A stretch of DNA of 64,000 bases from Chloroflexi bacterium HGW-Chloroflexi-6 (GCA_002840685.1 PHBU01000013.1:62001-126000), one strand, 5' to 3'. Shown: positions 33,930 to 43,764, counted from the first letter of the stretch. Numbers and translations: made by a program. The notes: generated from the sequence alone by a model not told the origin.

Positions 33930-34700
33930 CACTTGCAGCATCTTCTGATGCAAAACCGGGTTGGCGGCTAATACCGAGAGCGGATGCTTGAGGAAATTCA
34001 CTTTGCCGCTGACGTCAGTGACTTTTGCACCGGCTTCCATCGCGACCAGGGCGCCGGCGCACAGGTCCCAGGCCTTGAGCGAGAGCTCCCAGTAGCCATC
34101 GAAACGCCCGGCGCCGATGTAGCATAAATCCAGGGCAGCCGAACCGAGGCGTCGCACACCCTGCGAATTGAGCGCAAACTTTGTGTAGTTATCCAGATTA
34201 TTGTTGGGCGTTGTGCGCACATCGTAGGGGAAACCGGTCACAAGCAGGCTGTGTCCCAGGTCTGGAACTTGTTTTGCTTTGAGGGGGCGGCCATTCAGGC
34301 GCGCACCGCAACCCTTTTCGGCCAGGAACATCTCATCGCGAACCGGATCATAGACCGCGCCCAGGGTCAACTCGCCGCGATAGGCATAAGCAATGGCAAC
34401 AGAGAAAAACGGCACGCCGTGGGCGTAATTGACCGTTCCATCGAGCGGGTCGATGATCCACAGGTGATCGTCGCTGCCCTCGATATTGCCGGTTTCTTCG
34501 GCCATAACGCTGTGGCCAGGAAAATTCCGGGCGATCTCACCCAGCAGGTATTCTTCTGAGCGGTGATCGAATTCTGTTACCAGGTCGATCTCCCCTTTGT
34601 AGTCAACCTGCATGTCCTGTTGTTCGTACCCTTGGGACAAAATAGAACCGGCCTGGCGCGCCATGCGCTCCAGGTCGGCTAAAATCGGTGTTTTGATCAT
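33903..34700 (-). CDS. Inositol monophosphatase family protein
   Basis: This 265-aa protein has the metal-binding motifs MAEETGN and WIIDPLDGTVNYAHG, followed by VYDPVRDEMFLAEKG, LGSAALDLCYIGAGRFDGYW and KAWDLCAGALVAMEAG. This is a complete Mg-dependent IMPase fold. The family dephosphorylates inositol phosphates, fructose bisphosphate, NADP or PAP, and the substrate here cannot be told. The last codons overlap a cruciform repeat. It lies 1 nt after the response regulator gene. Confidence 0.92.
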   Translation of the reverse strand: MIKTPILADLERMARQAGSILSQGYEQQDMQVDYKGEIDLVTEFDHRSEEYLLGEIARNFPGHSVMAEETGNIEGSDDHLWIIDPLDGTVNYAHGVPFFSVAIAYAYRGELTLGAVYDPVRDEMFLAEKGCGARLNGRPLKAKQVPDLGHSLLVTGFPYDVRTTPNNNLDNYTKFALNSQGVRRLGSAALDLCYIGAGRFDGYWELSLKAWDLCAGALVAMEAGAKVTDVSGKVNFLKHPLSVLAANPVLHQKMLQVLELHKDVG

Positions 34701-34701
34701 T

Positions 34702-35328
34702 TTACTTTTTGGAACCCTTCATTTCTTCGAGAATTCGGTAAATTTCCTGTAGCTCGGCCCTGATATTCTCACGGTCAGCAACGGACGTTTCAAACATGGT
34801 TTTGAAGGCCGGCCGTTGCTCTTCGGGCAAGGTCGGAATCAGGCGCTCAATGCGCTGGATCTGGGTATGTTTGTGGCGCAGTTTTTGTTCGAGCCGCTCT
34901 CGATAACCCTGGTAAAAGGCCAGGCTGTTGAGCGGTTCGGGCGAAGTCGGGGGGCCCTGGGTCATGATCTCGGCCACCGTCAACAGGAATTCTTCAGTGT
35001 CGATCGGTTTTTCAATAAAACGGGCCGCACCCAGGCTCATCGCAAAACCACGATCTTCAGGCGTGACATAGGTTGCAGAAAGAAAAACGACCGGGATGCC
35101 GCGCGTCTTGGGGTCTTCACGTAGTTTCTGGACAAAGGCGAAACCATCCAGTTTGGGCATCAAGATGTCGGTGATGATCATGGCCGGGTTTTCGCTGTGG
35201 GCTTTCTCGAGCCCCTCAAGACCGTTGCGCGCGCCAACCACCTGGTAACCCTTGAAGCGCAGGGTTACTTCCAACAATTCAAGAACGTTGGGGACATCTT
35301 CTACAACGAGGATTGGGCCTTGAGTCAT
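34702..35328 (-). CDS. Single-domain response regulator with helical tail
   Basis: This 208-aa protein has a receiver domain (about 4-122): acidic pair in VVEDVP, phospho-acceptor Asp in IITDILMPKLDG, Thr/Ser in VVFLSATY and Lys in FIEKPID. The remaining 85 residues are helical and charged, probably a coiled coil, with no DNA-binding domain. It likely acts through protein contacts. No histidine kinase is adjacent. Confidence 0.88.
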   Translation of the reverse strand: MTQGPILVVEDVPNVLELLEVTLRFKGYQVVGARNGLEGLEKAHSENPAMIITDILMPKLDGFAFVQKLREDPKTRGIPVVFLSATYVTPEDRGFAMSLGAARFIEKPIDTEEFLLTVAEIMTQGPPTSPEPLNSLAFYQGYRERLEQKLRHKHTQIQRIERLIPTLPEEQRPAFKTMFETSVADRENIRAELQEIYRILEEMKGSKK

Positions 35329-35457
35329 ACGTTTATTTTACACCTTGCAACCGGTTTTGGCCTTACAGAATGATAAGCGTGCAAAGGAAATCATGTTTGA
35401 AGCATCAGAAATTATCAAATGATCAGCCGGTCGCGATTCTAAAAAATCGGAATTCGA

Positions 35458-35943
35458 TCAGGCTAATGATTTCCAGGCTTCGTAATTGGCCTCGATCTGA
35501 GCAATATGACCGGGGATGTGCCCGACATAAATGTTCAACCATTTTTCAAAAGAATAGGGTTGTTCGTATTCAGGGTGGATGACCGTATGGGAAAATACTT
35601 CATCAGGCAACGTTTTAAGCCATTTATAGGTTGTCAGGCGGGCATACTTCGTAAACTGCAAGGCATCGTCGACATCCTGATCGTGGTAATTAAGCGCGAT
35701 GGCCCACTTCTCCTGGTCATAAGCCATCACGGGGCGGCCCGGCTCGGCAGCAAGCAAACGCGCCCGCAAGGCGCTGTTGGTCTCGCTATCCGCCAGGTGC
35801 ACAATCACCTCGTGAATACTCCACTCACCGGGAGCGGGTCTGAACTTCCAGGCTTCACGCGGAATTGACTTCAGGGTTTCCATCAACATCTCAAAGCCCT
35901 TGCCATACAACTCAATTTTCTCGTTACGCTCTTCGCTGTTCAT
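35458..35943 (-). CDS. DinB-like protein
   Basis: This 161-aa protein has the four-helix DinB/YfiT pattern: REAWKFRPAPGEWSIHEVIV followed by HLADSE, and a late GHIPGHIAQIE. The three His residues (WSIHE, GHIPGH) are the usual metal ligands. Members are thiol transferases or stress proteins of mostly unknown substrate. I chose ATG at 35943. Confidence 0.85.
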   Translation of the reverse strand: MNSEERNEKIELYGKGFEMLMETLKSIPREAWKFRPAPGEWSIHEVIVHLADSETNSALRARLLAAEPGRPVMAYDQEKWAIALNYHDQDVDDALQFTKYARLTTYKWLKTLPDEVFSHTVIHPEYEQPYSFEKWLNIYVGHIPGHIAQIEANYEAWKSLA

Positions 35944-36005
35944 TTTGATTGATCCTTTCTGGCAGGCTCGAAACAACTTCGAAAAACCTGCATACGAATA
36001 AAAGT

Positions 36006-37208
36006 TTATTCAACTTCAATGGCCATGGCCACGGCCTCGCCGCCACCCAGGCACAAAGAAGCCAGGCCGCGCTTCAGGCCGCGATCTTTAAGGGCATGGA
36101 GCAGCGTCACCAGCACGCGCGCGCCGCTGGCGCCGAGGGGATGGCCGAGCGAAATGCCGCCGCCGTGAACGTTGACCTTGGCCCAATCCCAACCCTGGTC
36201 GGCCAGTTCGTAACCATTGGCCAGCACCTGAGCGGCAAAAGCCTCGTTAAGTTCGATCAGGTCCAGATCAGCAAAAGTCCAACCAGCTTTGGCCAACACT
36301 TTCGGCATGGCTTTGGCCGGCGCAGCAAACAGCCACTTCGATTCAAGCGCTGCCTGACCGTAGGCAACGATGCGCGCCAGCGGAACAAGCCCGCGTGATT
36401 CGGCATAAGCGCGGCTGGCAACCACCAGCGCCGCTGCGCCATCGTTGAGCGTGGAGGCGTTGCCAGCCGTGACGCGGCCATCCGGACGGAAAGCAGGCTT
36501 GAGCCGGGAGAGCGATTCGAGGGTCGCATCCCGGCGAGGCCCTTCGTCAGTATCGAAGATCGTGATATCGCCTTTGCGGCCTTTCAATTCGACCGGCGCG
36601 ATCTCAGCCTTGAACTTGCCCTCATCCTGGGCGGCAACGGCTTTTCTGTGGCTCTCAAACGCGAATTGATCCATCGCCTCGCGACTGACCTCGTACTCGT
36701 CGGCGATAAAATCTGCCGAGTTGCCCATGCCCCAATCTTCGAAAGGGTCCCACAGGCCATCGTGAAGCAAGGCGTCAGTCAGTTGGGTATGACCAAATCG
36801 CAGATCCCCCCCGCGGCCGTTGACCAGGTAGGGCGCGCGCGACATGGATTCAAAACCGCCCGCAACGAACAACTGCCCATCCCCGGCGCGGATGGCCTGG
36901 GCGGCAAACATGGCCGCCTTCAAGCCAGAGCCGCAGACCTTGTTAAGCGTGGTCGCGCCAACACTGGCAGGCAGCCCGGCAAAAATGGCCGCCTGGCGGG
37001 CGGGGGCCTGCCCCTCGCCAGCCTGGACAACATTGCCGAGCAAAATTTCATCGATCTCCTGGGGATTTTCCAACCCGGCCCGCTCGACCGCCGCTTTAAC
37101 GGCAATCGCTCCCAGCCTGGAGGCCGGGATGGCGCTCAAAGCGCCCTGGAAACGCCCGATCGGGGTACGCGCAGCGGAAAGAATAACCGCTTCGGTGTCT
37201 TTGGACAT
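36006..37208 (-). CDS. Acetyl-CoA acetyltransferase (thiolase)
   Basis: This 400-aa protein starts at ATG 37208 with an AGGAGG ribosome binding site. The active Cys is in [66 protein letters not shown] and a final [11 protein letters not shown] complete the thiolase fold and triad (Cys, His, Cys). It condenses or cleaves acetoacetyl-CoA, for fatty acid breakdown or isoprenoid and ketone pathways. It is divergent from aroQ, 71 nt away. Confidence 0.95.
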   Translation of the reverse strand: MSKDTEAVILSAARTPIGRFQGALSAIPASRLGAIAVKAAVERAGLENPQEIDEILLGNVVQAGEGQAPARQAAIFAGLPASVGATTLNKVCGSGLKAAMFAAQAIRAGDGQLFVAGGFESMSRAPYLVNGRGGDLRFGHTQLTDALLHDGLWDPFEDWGMGNSADFIADEYEVSREAMDQFAFESHRKAVAAQDEGKFKAEIAPVELKGRKGDITIFDTDEGPRRDATLESLSRLKPAFRPDGRVTAGNASTLNDGAAALVVASRAYAESRGLVPLARIVAYGQAALESKWLFAAPAKAMPKVLAKAGWTFADLDLIELNEAFAAQVLANGYELADQGWDWAKVNVHGGGISLGHPLGASGARVLVTLLHALKDRGLKRGLASLCLGGGEAVAMAIEVE

Positions 37209-37279
37209 GGCTCCTCCTGTGAACTTTTCCTTTGGCATGGATATTATAACCCGCAACAGATTGTGATAAGATTCGCGCC

Positions 37280-37717
37280 ATGAGATCAATTCTGCTCCTG
37301 CACGGCCCCAACCTGAACCTGCTCGGCACACGCGAACCGGGCGTCTACGGCTCGCTGACCCTGGCCGAGATCGATGCCCGCATCCAGGCCGCGGGCGCGC
37401 AGATCGGGCTTGAAGTGCGCTGCCAGCAAAGCAACCATGAAGGGGTTCTGATCGACAGCCTGCACGAAGCGCGCAACTGGGCCAGCGGCGTGATTTTTAA
37501 CCCCGGCGGCTATACCCATACTTCGGTGGCGCTGCGCGATGCAATTGTGGCCATCGGCATCCCGGTGGTTGAAGTGCATCTCTCAAATGTTTATGCGCGG
37601 GAGGAGTTTCGCCATAAATCGCTGATCTCACCAGTCTGCAAAGGCAAGATCAGCGGGTTTGGTTGGCATTCTTACTGGCTGGGGCTGATGGCGCTCAAAG
37701 AGATTCTGGGCGATTAA
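37280..37717 (+). CDS. aroQ: 3-dehydroquinate dehydratase, type II
   Basis: This 145-aa protein has [17 protein letters not shown] (with catalytic Arg and Tyr), [31 protein letters not shown] and [17 protein letters not shown]. It removes water from 3-dehydroquinate in the shikimate pathway and forms dodecamers in the family. It stands alone between divergent and convergent neighbours, with its last 23 nt overlapping the convergent pyruvyltransferase gene. Confidence 0.96.
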   Translation: MRSILLLHGPNLNLLGTREPGVYGSLTLAEIDARIQAAGAQIGLEVRCQQSNHEGVLIDSLHEARNWASGVIFNPGGYTHTSVALRDAIVAIGIPVVEVHLSNVYAREEFRHKSLISPVCKGKISGFGWHSYWLGLMALKEILGD

Positions 37718-38969
37718 AATCCTGCAAAATCTTTTCGAATTCAGCGCGGGTGCGGTCGATGGAGGCCAACCCCTGTTGATGGGTTTGCTCCAGTTCGGAG
37801 GCCATACCCCGTTCGAAGCACATTTGCACCGTTTCGGCAAGTTTTTCCACATCCAATTCTTCGACCGGGATCAAGACCGGCCAGCCCAGCGCTTTCGCCT
37901 GGGCTGTTACTTTTCCACCCCCGGCAATCGAGTCCACGGCCACCACCGGGACGGCGTTTTTCAATCCCAGAACCAAACCGTGCAGACGGTTGGTGATGAG
38001 CACATCCACTTTTCTCAGCAGGCTCTCGAATTGGCGGCCCGATTGCAGGCCAACCTTGTTGCCATAAACGATAGTATCCAGCCAGATCGGCACAACCTGG
38101 GCCGTTTTCAGATATTCTTCGAAGATTTGGCGAACATACAGGTGACGTTGACGGCTGCCGTAGGCGGCCTGCCGTTCCACGAGCAACACACCGACCACTG
38201 GCAAAGCCTCCACTTTGCGGCCAAAGGCAATATCCGCGCGGATTTCGTTTGGATTGTCACGCGCCAGCAGGAAATCGAACCCGGCCTGGCCGGGCTGGGC
38301 AACCGTCAGGTTGACGCCGATTTTCAGGCAATGCCCAAAGCGCTGCAAGAGCATGGCCGGGATGGCCTTTTGCGGATACCACGGCCCGCAGACGAAGATA
38401 AAAATGGCATACTCGGCCGGGTTAACCTGCTCCAGCCAGACTCCATCGATGCCATCCTCGAAGTTGGAGGCCACATCAAAGGGGATTCCGGTCTCGGACA
38501 GCCACTCGCAAACTTTCTCCTGGGCTTCAATATCGCCAAACGTCCCACCACCGCCAGGGATGCTGAAGTGCCCCGCCACGAGAGCGCGGCGGACCGGGCG
38601 CGCAGCGGAGTCCGCCTCAGGGCCGGGCAGGCGCTTAAAACGGAACTGGAACCAGCGCGCGGCAAACTCTTTGCGTAGGAACTGTTTCAGGGTTTCCCAG
38701 CCAACCAGGCGCAGGTCGAGTCGCGCTTGCGAAAATGCCGAGGCGCGGTAAACGGCCTCGGCCCGTGCGGTGACCCTTTTGGCGGCAGCATCCAGATCCA
38801 TTTTTGTCTCAAGCGAAACCCGCTCAAGCAAACGCACACCGAGCGACGCAGCCACTTTTTGAGCTTTGATATCAGCCCTCACGGTGGCTTTTTCCACGGC
38901 CTGAGTTTCACGGCCCGCATCTTCTTGCTGCGTGGCAACCACACGAATGGTTTCAGTTTGTTTTTCCAA
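37695..38969 (-). CDS. Polysaccharide pyruvyl transferase family protein
   Basis: This 424-aa protein has an N-terminal helical region (about 1-110) followed by a domain with [15 protein letters not shown] and the signature [20 protein letters not shown], typical of CsaB-like polysaccharide pyruvyl transferases. It should add a ketal pyruvate to, or otherwise modify, surface sugar polymers. The start is a TTG with an AAAGGG ribosome binding site 6 nt away; no ATG is available near it. No capsule genes are adjacent. Confidence 0.8.
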   Translation of the reverse strand: MEKQTETIRVVATQQEDAGRETQAVEKATVRADIKAQKVAASLGVRLLERVSLETKMDLDAAAKRVTARAEAVYRASAFSQARLDLRLVGWETLKQFLRKEFAARWFQFRFKRLPGPEADSAARPVRRALVAGHFSIPGGGGTFGDIEAQEKVCEWLSETGIPFDVASNFEDGIDGVWLEQVNPAEYAIFIFVCGPWYPQKAIPAMLLQRFGHCLKIGVNLTVAQPGQAGFDFLLARDNPNEIRADIAFGRKVEALPVVGVLLVERQAAYGSRQRHLYVRQIFEEYLKTAQVVPIWLDTIVYGNKVGLQSGRQFESLLRKVDVLITNRLHGLVLGLKNAVPVVAVDSIAGGGKVTAQAKALGWPVLIPVEELDVEKLAETVQMCFERGMASELEQTHQQGLASIDRTRAEFEKILQDFNRPESL

Positions 38970-39066
38970 GAAAAATCCCTTTCTACAATTTATTTTACCT
39001 GCTCAACCCCTTTTCATCTACAATCGATTACACTTGTTATATTATCGGTGTCGAAAGGAAATGGCC

Positions 39067-39720
39067 ATGCAAACACTCGCAGAAACAACATCCCGCCGCT
39101 ATTACCAATATGCGTTGTGGCTCGGTATTTTGACCGTTGTTTACAACCTGCTTGAGGGATTGGTTTCAATCTACTTTGGCGTCAGCGATGAAACGATCGC
39201 GCTATTCGGCTTCGGTGTCGATTCATTCATCGAGGTTATCTCCGGCCTGGGGATCGTCGCGATGGTGCTGCGCATTCGCCAAAACCCGGAAACTTCGCGC
39301 TCAACTTTCGAACGTACCGCCCTGCGCATCACCGGGACAGCTTTCTACCTGCTGGCGCTCGGATTGGGCGCGACAGCCATTGTCAACATTATCAGCGGGC
39401 ATAAGCCCGAAACCACCCTGACCGGGATCGTGATCGCACTGATCTCGATCGTGACGATGTGGGCACTGGTCTCAGCCAAACGCCACGTTGGGCGCACCCT
39501 TAACTCCGCGCCGATTTTGGCAGACGCCAACTGCACCCTGGTCTGCATTTATATGTCAGTGGTTTTGCTCATCTCAAGCCTGATCTACGAACTGACCGGC
39601 TTTGGCTTCGTGGACAGTCTGGGGGCGTTGGGCCTGATCTATTTCTCGTACAACGAGGGCCGAGAAGCCTTCGAAAAAGCCGCCGGGATGGAATGCGGCT
39701 GTGAAGAGCATCACAATTAG
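39067..39720 (+). CDS. Cation-efflux-type membrane transporter
   Basis: This 217-aa protein has five to six transmembrane helices of the cation diffusion facilitator type. VDSFIEVISG sits where the family has HSxxD, and ADANCTLVCIYMSVVLL replaces the second HxxxD. The C-terminus ends with MECGCEEHHN, which looks metal-binding. The altered motifs suggest a divergent branch with different metal ligands. An AAAGGA ribosome binding site favours ATG 39067 over ATG 39061. Confidence 0.75.
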   Translation: MQTLAETTSRRYYQYALWLGILTVVYNLLEGLVSIYFGVSDETIALFGFGVDSFIEVISGLGIVAMVLRIRQNPETSRSTFERTALRITGTAFYLLALGLGATAIVNIISGHKPETTLTGIVIALISIVTMWALVSAKRHVGRTLNSAPILADANCTLVCIYMSVVLLISSLIYELTGFGFVDSLGALGLIYFSYNEGREAFEKAAGMECGCEEHHN

Positions 39721-39756
39721 TGATAAAAACCGGCCCAACTGCGATAAAATAGGGGC

Positions 39757-41166
39757 ATGCAGCTAGAAATGAATACATTTTCTTTGGCCTTGTTCGTTTC
39801 GGCGATCGTCTCGGCAATTGTTGCCGTGGCGGCCTACCAGCGACGGAAAGTATACGGAGCCACCACCATGTTCTGGATTATGGTGGCTCTGTCTTTTTGG
39901 TCGGCCGCATATGGCATTGAAAACCTGAGCCCAGACCTTGCCTGGCATAAATTTTGGACCTTCGTGCAGTTCATTAGCATTCCTTTCATACCGGTTCTGT
40001 GGCTGGTGTTTGCCATTCAGTACACACAACAAAACAAAACCCCGAGTCTGGCCAAGTTGAGTCCGCTCTTCATCGTGCCTGTTCTGGCTGTTATTCTGGC
40101 CTGGACAAATGAAGCACATCATCTGTTCTGGTCGGCAATGCGCACTGTCAAACTGAGCGATGTCAGTATGCTGACTGTTGAGTTTGGCCCTTATTTCATT
40201 TTTTACGCGCTTTACTCGTATACAGCAATTTTTGTAGGGATATTCTTTTTCGTGCGCCACGCCATCAAGGCTGAGCCAGCCTACCGAACCCAGGCCATCA
40301 TCATGCTGGCTGCGGTGGTGGTGTTCATCACCGGTAACGGGCTGTACCTGCTAAACCTGCTGCCCTTCCAGGGGCTGGATATTACACCGTTCAGCTTCAC
40401 CATCTCGAGCATCATCCTGTCTGCCGGCTTATTCCGCCACCACTTGTTGGACTTGATGCCGATCGCCAGCGAAATCGTCCTGCAAAACATTGGGGATGGT
40501 GTTCTGGTGCTCGATAATCAAAAACGGATTCTTTTCATCAACCCGGCCTTCGAACAAATGGCGGGATTATTACCCGATACATCCGTGGGCAGTCAAATCA
40601 ATGATGTCTTATTCAACTGGCCCAATATTTTCAGCAACCCGTCTGCTCCACAGGCCATAGACACAAAAATCACCCTGGGCGATGCCGAACGCATCCTGCA
40701 AGTTGAAATCTCCCCGATCTGGCACCGCGAGACTTTGCAAGGCAGCATCTATGTCATCCATGACATCACCGAGCGCGCCACCCACGAAGAAAAAATGCGC
40801 CTGTTCCTCGACAGCCGCGATAAAATTCAAGAGAACTTCATATTTCTGGCGCTCGACAACACAAACGGCATGATCCTGGATGTCAACAGTTCTTTTTGCC
40901 TGAGCACCGGTTACACCCCCGAAGAAGTGATCGGCAAGAGCATCCTGTCGCTCAATCTGGTCAGTGTTGAAACCCGCGCACTGCTGAACAGAATTCTGCT
41001 GACATCACCCGGCATTTACGATATGACCATCAGCGTGCGCGCCAAGAATCGCATAGAACAAGATTGGAACCTGTCGATCTCCTCGCTCAGCCTCAACGAA
41101 ACATCTTTCAAGGTATGGGTGGCCCAACCCTTGAAAGGCGATATTGCCACACGCCCACTCTCGTGA
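39757..41166 (+). CDS. 7TM sensor with PAS domains, no kinase domain
   Basis: This 469-aa protein has a seven-helix N-terminal module (about 1-225) of the histidine-kinase 7TM type. A PAS domain follows (about 240-350: EIVLQNIGDGVLVLDNQKRI, FINPAFEQMAGL, SIYVIHDITERATHEEKMR), then a second PAS-like domain (about 355-460: MILDVNSSFCLSTGYTPEE). The protein stops without HisKA or ATPase domains. It may be a truncated kinase or an intact sensor that signals through another protein. The next gene is unrelated and has its own leader. Confidence 0.82.
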   Translation: MQLEMNTFSLALFVSAIVSAIVAVAAYQRRKVYGATTMFWIMVALSFWSAAYGIENLSPDLAWHKFWTFVQFISIPFIPVLWLVFAIQYTQQNKTPSLAKLSPLFIVPVLAVILAWTNEAHHLFWSAMRTVKLSDVSMLTVEFGPYFIFYALYSYTAIFVGIFFFVRHAIKAEPAYRTQAIIMLAAVVVFITGNGLYLLNLLPFQGLDITPFSFTISSIILSAGLFRHHLLDLMPIASEIVLQNIGDGVLVLDNQKRILFINPAFEQMAGLLPDTSVGSQINDVLFNWPNIFSNPSAPQAIDTKITLGDAERILQVEISPIWHRETLQGSIYVIHDITERATHEEKMRLFLDSRDKIQENFIFLALDNTNGMILDVNSSFCLSTGYTPEEVIGKSILSLNLVSVETRALLNRILLTSPGIYDMTISVRAKNRIEQDWNLSISSLSLNETSFKVWVAQPLKGDIATRPLS

Positions 41167-41203
41167 TATATTTGGCTTGCCTTTAACATTCAGGAGTGAA
41201 CGG

Positions 41204-41221
41204 ATGACTACGGACCACTAA
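41204..41221 (+). CDS. Five-codon leader peptide upstream of the ABC-F gene
   Basis: AGGAG (41192-41196) is followed 7 nt later by ATG and the codons for MTTDH, then TAA. It sits 47 nt before a strong terminator and 130 nt before the ABC-F start. The position and length suit a ribosome-stall sensor. A shorter GTG alternative overlaps it. Confidence 0.45.
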   Translation: MTTDH

Positions 41222-41267
41222 GAAAACGTGTAATTTTTCGGGGTACGACCCGCTGGAATTATTGACA

Positions 41268-41297
41268 GCCGGGGGCGTTTGCCCCCGGTTTTCGTTT
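41268..41297 (+). terminator. Leader terminator (candidate attenuator) of the ABC-F gene
   Basis: CCGGGGGC (41269-41276), a 4-nt loop and GCCCCCGG (41281-41288) are followed by TTTTCGTTTTC. It lies between the leader peptide and the ABC-F gene. It could be only the terminator of the PAS protein gene. Confidence 0.7.
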
Positions 41298-41306
41298 TCT
41301 AAAGTA

Positions 41307-41338
41307 CCGGAGCTTTATAGTAGATCGTAAAGTTCCGG
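41307..41338 (+). promoter_or_regulatory. Hairpin just before the ABC-F ribosome binding site
   Basis: CCGGAGCTTTA (41307-41317) pairs with TAAAGTTCCGG (41328-41338), with one G-T pair. The weak AGAGG ribosome binding site begins 6 nt later. Confidence 0.4.
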
Positions 41339-41352
41339 AGCAAGAGGTTCTT

Positions 41353-42987
41353 ATGCTTAGTGTTCATCACCTTAATAAATCTTACGGCATCCAAACCGTT
41401 TTACAAGAGATCACATTCAACATCAGCGCAGGCGAAAAGATCGGCCTGGTCGGGCCAAACGGCTGCGGCAAGACGACCCTGATGCGCATCCTGGCCGGGC
41501 TCGAAAGCGCGGATTCAGGGAAGGTTTCACAGACGTTTCCCGGTTTGCGAATCGGTTACCTGGCCCAGGGCTTTGACCTGCCCCTCGACGCGACGATCCG
41601 CACCACCCTCAACCTGTCCGCCGTGGACGAGGCCGCCCTCGAAGCTGAGATCGCCTCCCTGGCCCAGGCGTTAACCGTTTCCGCTGCCGACCCGGCCCTG
41701 CAAACGCGTTACGACACAGCTTTGGCGCAACTTTCCAGCCTCGACATCCACCCTGAAACCGTGTTGGCCCCGCTCGGGCTGGCGCATCTCGACCCGCAAA
41801 CCCCGGTCGGGCAGTTAAGCGGCGGACAAAAAACGCGCCTGCTGCTGGCGCGCATTCTGCTGGCCGAGCCGCATTTGTTGCTGCTCGACGAACCCACCAA
41901 CCACCTCGACATCGCCATGCTCGAATGGCTCGAAGGCTGGGTGCGGCGATTCAAAGGCGCGGTGCTGATCGTTTCGCACGACCGCGCCTTTCTTGATAAC
42001 ACCGTCAGCACGATCTTCGAAATCGACCCCAACACCCACCAGCTCAAAGCCTATCCGGGCAATTACAGCGATTACGCCGATCAAAAACAGGCCGAATTCG
42101 ATCACCAGCAACAGGCCTACATGGATCAGCAGCAGCAAATCGCACAACTGCGCGCCGCGGCGGGACACATCCGCAGCCTGACCAAGATGAAAAAGGGCGG
42201 CAAAGCCGATGGCGGCGACAAGTTCGCCAAGGGATTCTTCGGCAACCGCGCCACCAAAAACGTGGCCGGGCGCGCCAAGCACATCGAAGCCCGCATCCAG
42301 CACATTCTCGAAGAGGAAAAGATCGACAAACCGCGCGGCGATTGGCAGGTCAAGCTCCAGTTCGGCGCGGCCGGTCACCAGTCACGCGATGTAATGTCGA
42401 TCGAAAATCTGTCGATCGGGTACGCGCCCGAAAACCCCATCTTGAGCGGTTTAAACCTGCATGTCGGCCCCGGCCAAAAGATCGTCCTGACCGGTGAAAA
42501 CGGCAGCGGCAAGACCACGCTGCTGCGCACCATCGCCGGGAGGCTGCCGGCGATGGGCGGCGCGCTGAAACTGGGCGCAGCTGTCAAACTGGGCTACATG
42601 ACCCAGGAACAGGAATCCCTGCCGCCCGAACAGACTCCGCTCGCGAGCCTGCAGGCGGTCGCGCCCTTCAACGAGACCGAGGCCAGGCATTTTCTGCACT
42701 TCCTGCTCTTCAGCGGCGACGATCCGCTGCGCCCCAATCACAGCCTGAGCTACGGCGAGCGCGCCCGCCTGCAACTGGGGCTGCTGATCGCCCAGGGTTG
42801 TAACTTCCTGCTGCTTGATGAGCCGATCAACCACCTCGACATCGCCTCGCGCTCACGATTCGAGCAGGCCCTGCGCCAGTTCGAAGGCGCGGTGCTGGCC
42901 GTCGTTCATGACCGCTATTTCATCGAACGCTTTGCCGAAACCGTCTGGCTGGTGGAAGATGGGCAGGTGAAAACGCTGCTATCCTGA
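41353..42987 (+). CDS. ABC-F family ribosome-associated ATPase
   Basis: This 544-aa soluble protein has two ABC domains and no membrane part. Domain 1 carries GLVGPNGCGKTTL, LSGGQKTRLLLARI and LLLDEPTNHLDIAM; domain 2 carries TGENGSGKTTLLR, LSYGERARLQLGLL and LLLDEPINHLDIAS. The charged linker (about 240-330) is the P-site interaction region of ABC-F proteins. Some members rescue ribosomes from antibiotics, others tune translation. The uORF-terminator leader suggests the antibiotic-resistance type. Confidence 0.92.
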   Translation: MLSVHHLNKSYGIQTVLQEITFNISAGEKIGLVGPNGCGKTTLMRILAGLESADSGKVSQTFPGLRIGYLAQGFDLPLDATIRTTLNLSAVDEAALEAEIASLAQALTVSAADPALQTRYDTALAQLSSLDIHPETVLAPLGLAHLDPQTPVGQLSGGQKTRLLLARILLAEPHLLLLDEPTNHLDIAMLEWLEGWVRRFKGAVLIVSHDRAFLDNTVSTIFEIDPNTHQLKAYPGNYSDYADQKQAEFDHQQQAYMDQQQQIAQLRAAAGHIRSLTKMKKGGKADGGDKFAKGFFGNRATKNVAGRAKHIEARIQHILEEEKIDKPRGDWQVKLQFGAAGHQSRDVMSIENLSIGYAPENPILSGLNLHVGPGQKIVLTGENGSGKTTLLRTIAGRLPAMGGALKLGAAVKLGYMTQEQESLPPEQTPLASLQAVAPFNETEARHFLHFLLFSGDDPLRPNHSLSYGERARLQLGLLIAQGCNFLLLDEPINHLDIASRSRFEQALRQFEGAVLAVVHDRYFIERFAETVWLVEDGQVKTLLS

Positions 42988-42988
42988 G

Positions 42989-43024
42989 AATCAAACGGGG
43001 CGGCCAGGCCGCCCCGTTTTGATT
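42989..43024. terminator. Bidirectional terminator
   Basis: CGGGGCGG (42996-43003) and CCGCCCCG (43009-43016) are flanked by AATCAAA and TTTTGATT, which also pair. It separates the convergent ABC-F gene and ABC-2 permease gene. Confidence 0.85.
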
Positions 43025-43029
43025 CTCTC

Positions 43030-43764
43030 TCAGTCTGTGATCAGTTTTGCGCGCCGGAACTGTGACAGGGCATAGGCCAGCAGCCCAACGTCAAGAACCA
43101 GCAGGATGAAGATCAGCCCGGCCATGATCTGCGGCAGGCTGAGCCCAAGCAGGAAGCTGTCGAAGCTGGCAAGCATGTCCTTGGGCAGGAAAGACAGCGC
43201 AAAGAGCGGGATCAGCAAAACGAACATAATGACGCTCATGGTTTGTTGGGCAGCGCGGGCGGTCGGCGAACGCAGCGAAATGGCGATCCCCAACCCGGCG
43301 GCGAACAGGGCGATCAGCAGGCTGACCGTCAGGATCACGGCGAACAAAGCCGGCGGGTAGAGAGTCAGGGTCCCCTGCCAGTAGGCAAGGTTGACCGTAA
43401 CGAGACTCATCAAAATCGCGGCGAGGGTGATGCCCCATCCATAAGCGACCACCGCCGCCAGTTTCCCGAACAGGATGGCGCGGTCAGACAGGCGGCTGGC
43501 AAGTAGGGTTTCGAGGGTGTGACGCTCGCGCTCCCCGGCAAAGGTGTCGGCAGTCACGCCGCTGACCAGCAGGTAGGGAATCCAGGCCCAAAAAGCCAGG
43601 CTGGCAGGCGATTGAAGGCCTTCGATCCCGTTTTGGAAGGGCAGCAGAATGCCGAATACGCCGACGAAGATCAGCAAACGGACCGTGCTGCTGCGTCCCT
43701 GTCCGCGCTGGAAAAGCAGTTCCTTGAGTTCTTTCTGGATGATGGTAAGAATGTCGATCAACAT
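43030..43764 (-). CDS. ABC-2 type transporter permease
   Basis: This 244-aa protein has about six transmembrane helices with the ABC-2 pattern, including VTADTFAGERERHTLETLLA, a conserved segment of this family. It pairs with the ATPase encoded 2 nt upstream. The substrate is unknown; export of a lipid, peptide or antibiotic is typical. It is the last gene of a five-gene operon. Confidence 0.9.
   Translation of the reverse strand: MLIDILTIIQKELKELLFQRGQGRSSTVRLLIFVGVFGILLPFQNGIEGLQSPASLAFWAWIPYLLVSGVTADTFAGERERHTLETLLASRLSDRAILFGKLAAVVAYGWGITLAAILMSLVTVNLAYWQGTLTLYPPALFAVILTVSLLIALFAAGLGIAISLRSPTARAAQQTMSVIMFVLLIPLFALSFLPKDMLASFDSFLLGLSLPQIMAGLIFILLVLDVGLLAYALSQFRRAKLITD

Noticed and set aside
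37695-37717. Translational interplay between aroQ and the pyruvyltransferase gene
   Set aside because: The genes are convergent and merely overlap at their 3' ends by 23 nt, which is common.
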